This document shows positions 31,520 to 32,352 of a stretch of DNA of 32,352 bases, piece after piece. The DNA comes from Dehalococcoidia bacterium UBA7891. Its GTDB lineage: Bacteria > Chloroflexota > Dehalococcoidia > Lucifugimonadales > UBA826. Both the position numbers and the translations under genes were made by a program. The notes under the pieces are model-generated. The model saw only the letters and a list, made by a program, of their open reading frames with translations. It did not search any database and was not told the origin of the DNA. The stretch spans positions 16,285 through 48,636 of the forward strand of contig DLRJ01000045.1 of the NCBI GenBank assembly GCA_002500485.1, given 5' to 3'. The number at the start of each line of letters is the position of its first letter. Position 1 is the first letter of the stretch.

Positions 31520-32352
31520 GTGACCAACCCCTTGACTCATTATAAAAACATTCAAGAAATTACTGAATCATATGTTGATGGCGACGAAACACCGGTTGGT
31601 GTGGTTCAGCATTTTCTGGCGAGAATTGATTCTTTTGATTCAAGTTATTTAAGCTATGCCACCGTTATGGCAGATCAGGCTCTTGAGCAAGCTGAAATAT
31701 TATCTAGGGAACTGGGAGAAGGGCAAATACGTGGCCCATTACATGGTATTCCTGTAGCAGTTAAAGATTTGTGCTACACGGCCGGGGTTAGAACTATGGG
31801 CGGTACCTCTGTTCTTGAAGAAAACATTCCTGACTATGACTCCACGGTTGTTTCTCGATTAAAGGCCGCAGGGGCGGTAATTTTAGGTAAATTGAATCTG
31901 ACTGAAGGAGCAATGGGAGGGTACAACCCAAAAAGGGCTATACCCAAAAACCCTTGGGATATCGACAGGTGGGCTGGTTCATCATCAAGTGGATCTGGAG
32001 TAGCCACAGCCTTGGGTCTGTGCACTGGGTCCCTAGGTAGTGACACGGGTGGGTCTATTAGGTTTCCCTCAGCTGCCTGTGGGTTGGTTGGGATTAAGCC
32101 TACTTACGGACGTGTAAGTAGATTTGGTGTCTTAGATTTAGCACAAACCCTTGATCATGTGGGACCTATGACTCGCGATGTTAGAGATGCGGCCTTAATA
32201 CTGGCTGCAATTTCCGGATTTGATGAAAATGATCTAACAACGATTTCAGCGATATCTCCGAATTTTGACGATATTGAGAACACGAATTTAGATGGTGTCA
32301 CGATAGGTTATTCAGAAAACTATTCAGAAGATGGTGTGGATAAAGAAATCGT
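31520..32352 (+). CDS. Amidase (amidase signature family), 5' part; 3' end outside window
   Basis: The first 277 residues of an amidase-signature enzyme, which hydrolyses amide bonds (the family includes GatA, acetamidase and aryl-acylamidase). The Ser-cisSer-Lys triad is present: K82 in HGIPVAVKDL, the cis-Ser in the Gly/Ser-rich GSSSSGSG (153-160), and the nucleophile S179 in GSDTGGSIRFPS. GLVGIKPTYGRVSRFGV and LDHVGPMTRDV follow the signature. The likely start is GTG at 31520, with TTG 31532 as the alternative; neither has a strong ribosome site, so coupling to the small gene just upstream is plausible. The sequence runs off the window with the frame open. GatA itself is less likely in the absence of gatC/gatB next to it, but the missing 3' side prevents a decision. 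Confidence 0.9.
   Translation, partial: MTNPLTHYKNIQEITESYVDGDETPVGVVQHFLARIDSFDSSYLSYATVMADQALEQAEILSRELGEGQIRGPLHGIPVAVKDLCYTAGVRTMGGTSVLEENIPDYDSTVVSRLKAAGAVILGKLNLTEGAMGGYNPKRAIPKNPWDIDRWAGSSSSGSGVATALGLCTGSLGSDTGGSIRFPSAACGLVGIKPTYGRVSRFGVLDLAQTLDHVGPMTRDVRDAALILAAISGFDENDLTTISAISPNFDDIENTNLDGVTIGYSENYSEDGVDKEI

Noticed and set aside
1..32352. A mobile element, prophage, defence island or RNA gene
   Set aside because: No transposase, integrase, terminal inverted repeats, phage structural genes, restriction/toxin genes, tRNA or rRNA were found. Gaps between genes are short and accounted for.

Overview
The window looks like chromosomal DNA from a free-living, AT-leaning bacterium. The gene content is a mix of housekeeping genes (prs, secA, valS, leuS, folB), coenzyme F420 synthesis (cofE), a flavin monooxygenase, COG3618 amidohydrolase, SDR, Ldh-type dehydrogenase and MEMO/AmmeMemoRadiSam protein. 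Together with frequent TTG starts this fits a marine Chloroflexota of the SAR202 type. That assignment is an inference from gene content and remembered protein resemblance; there is no rRNA in the window to confirm it. I see no phage, insertion sequence, CRISPR array, tRNA or rRNA.

Layout. (1) 2-2527 (+): the tail of a methyltransferase, then a Baeyer-Villiger-type flavin monooxygenase broken by two in-frame stop codons, then a DUF805 membrane protein. (2) 5768-2541 (-): a tight cluster of MEMO-family protein, L-rhamnose mutarotase, SDR dehydrogenase and COG3618 lactonase/amidohydrolase. The last three resemble the front end of an oxidative deoxysugar pathway. (3) 5963-9644 (+): prs and secA. 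(4) 15081-9668 (-): CitE-like lyase, folB, a ChlI-like AAA+ ATPase and valS. (5) 15172-17371: cofE (+) abutting a small zinc-ribbon-like gene (-), then tenA and a cyclophilin-like protein (-). (6) 17475-20036 (+): glpK and an Ldh-family dehydrogenase behind a TTGACA promoter. (7) 25309-20051 (-): Nudix hydrolase, a tartrate/D-malate-dehydrogenase-like enzyme, leuS and leuB. (8) 25388-27236 (+): promoter, TPP riboswitch, intrinsic terminator, then thiG-thiE-thiS. (9) 27253-32352: a methyltransferase (-), a YjhG/YagF-type aldonate dehydratase (+), an NHL-repeat beta-propeller (-), a small gene with an in-frame stop (+), and the start of an amidase (+) that leaves the window.

How the genes work together. 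The thi operon makes the thiazole half of thiamine and joins it to the pyrimidine; the leader shows a complete TPP-off switch. TenA elsewhere probably salvages the pyrimidine. The mutarotase, dehydrogenase and lactonase would turn a 6-deoxysugar into its aldonate, and the YjhG/YagF-type dehydratase 24 kb away could act on such an acid. Leucine is represented by leuS next to leuB.

I found no clearly new multi-gene system. The best leads are the sugar cluster led by a MEMO protein, the orphan ChlI-like ATPase, the small zinc-ribbon protein beside cofE, and the three in-frame stop codons in otherwise intact frames (two genes).
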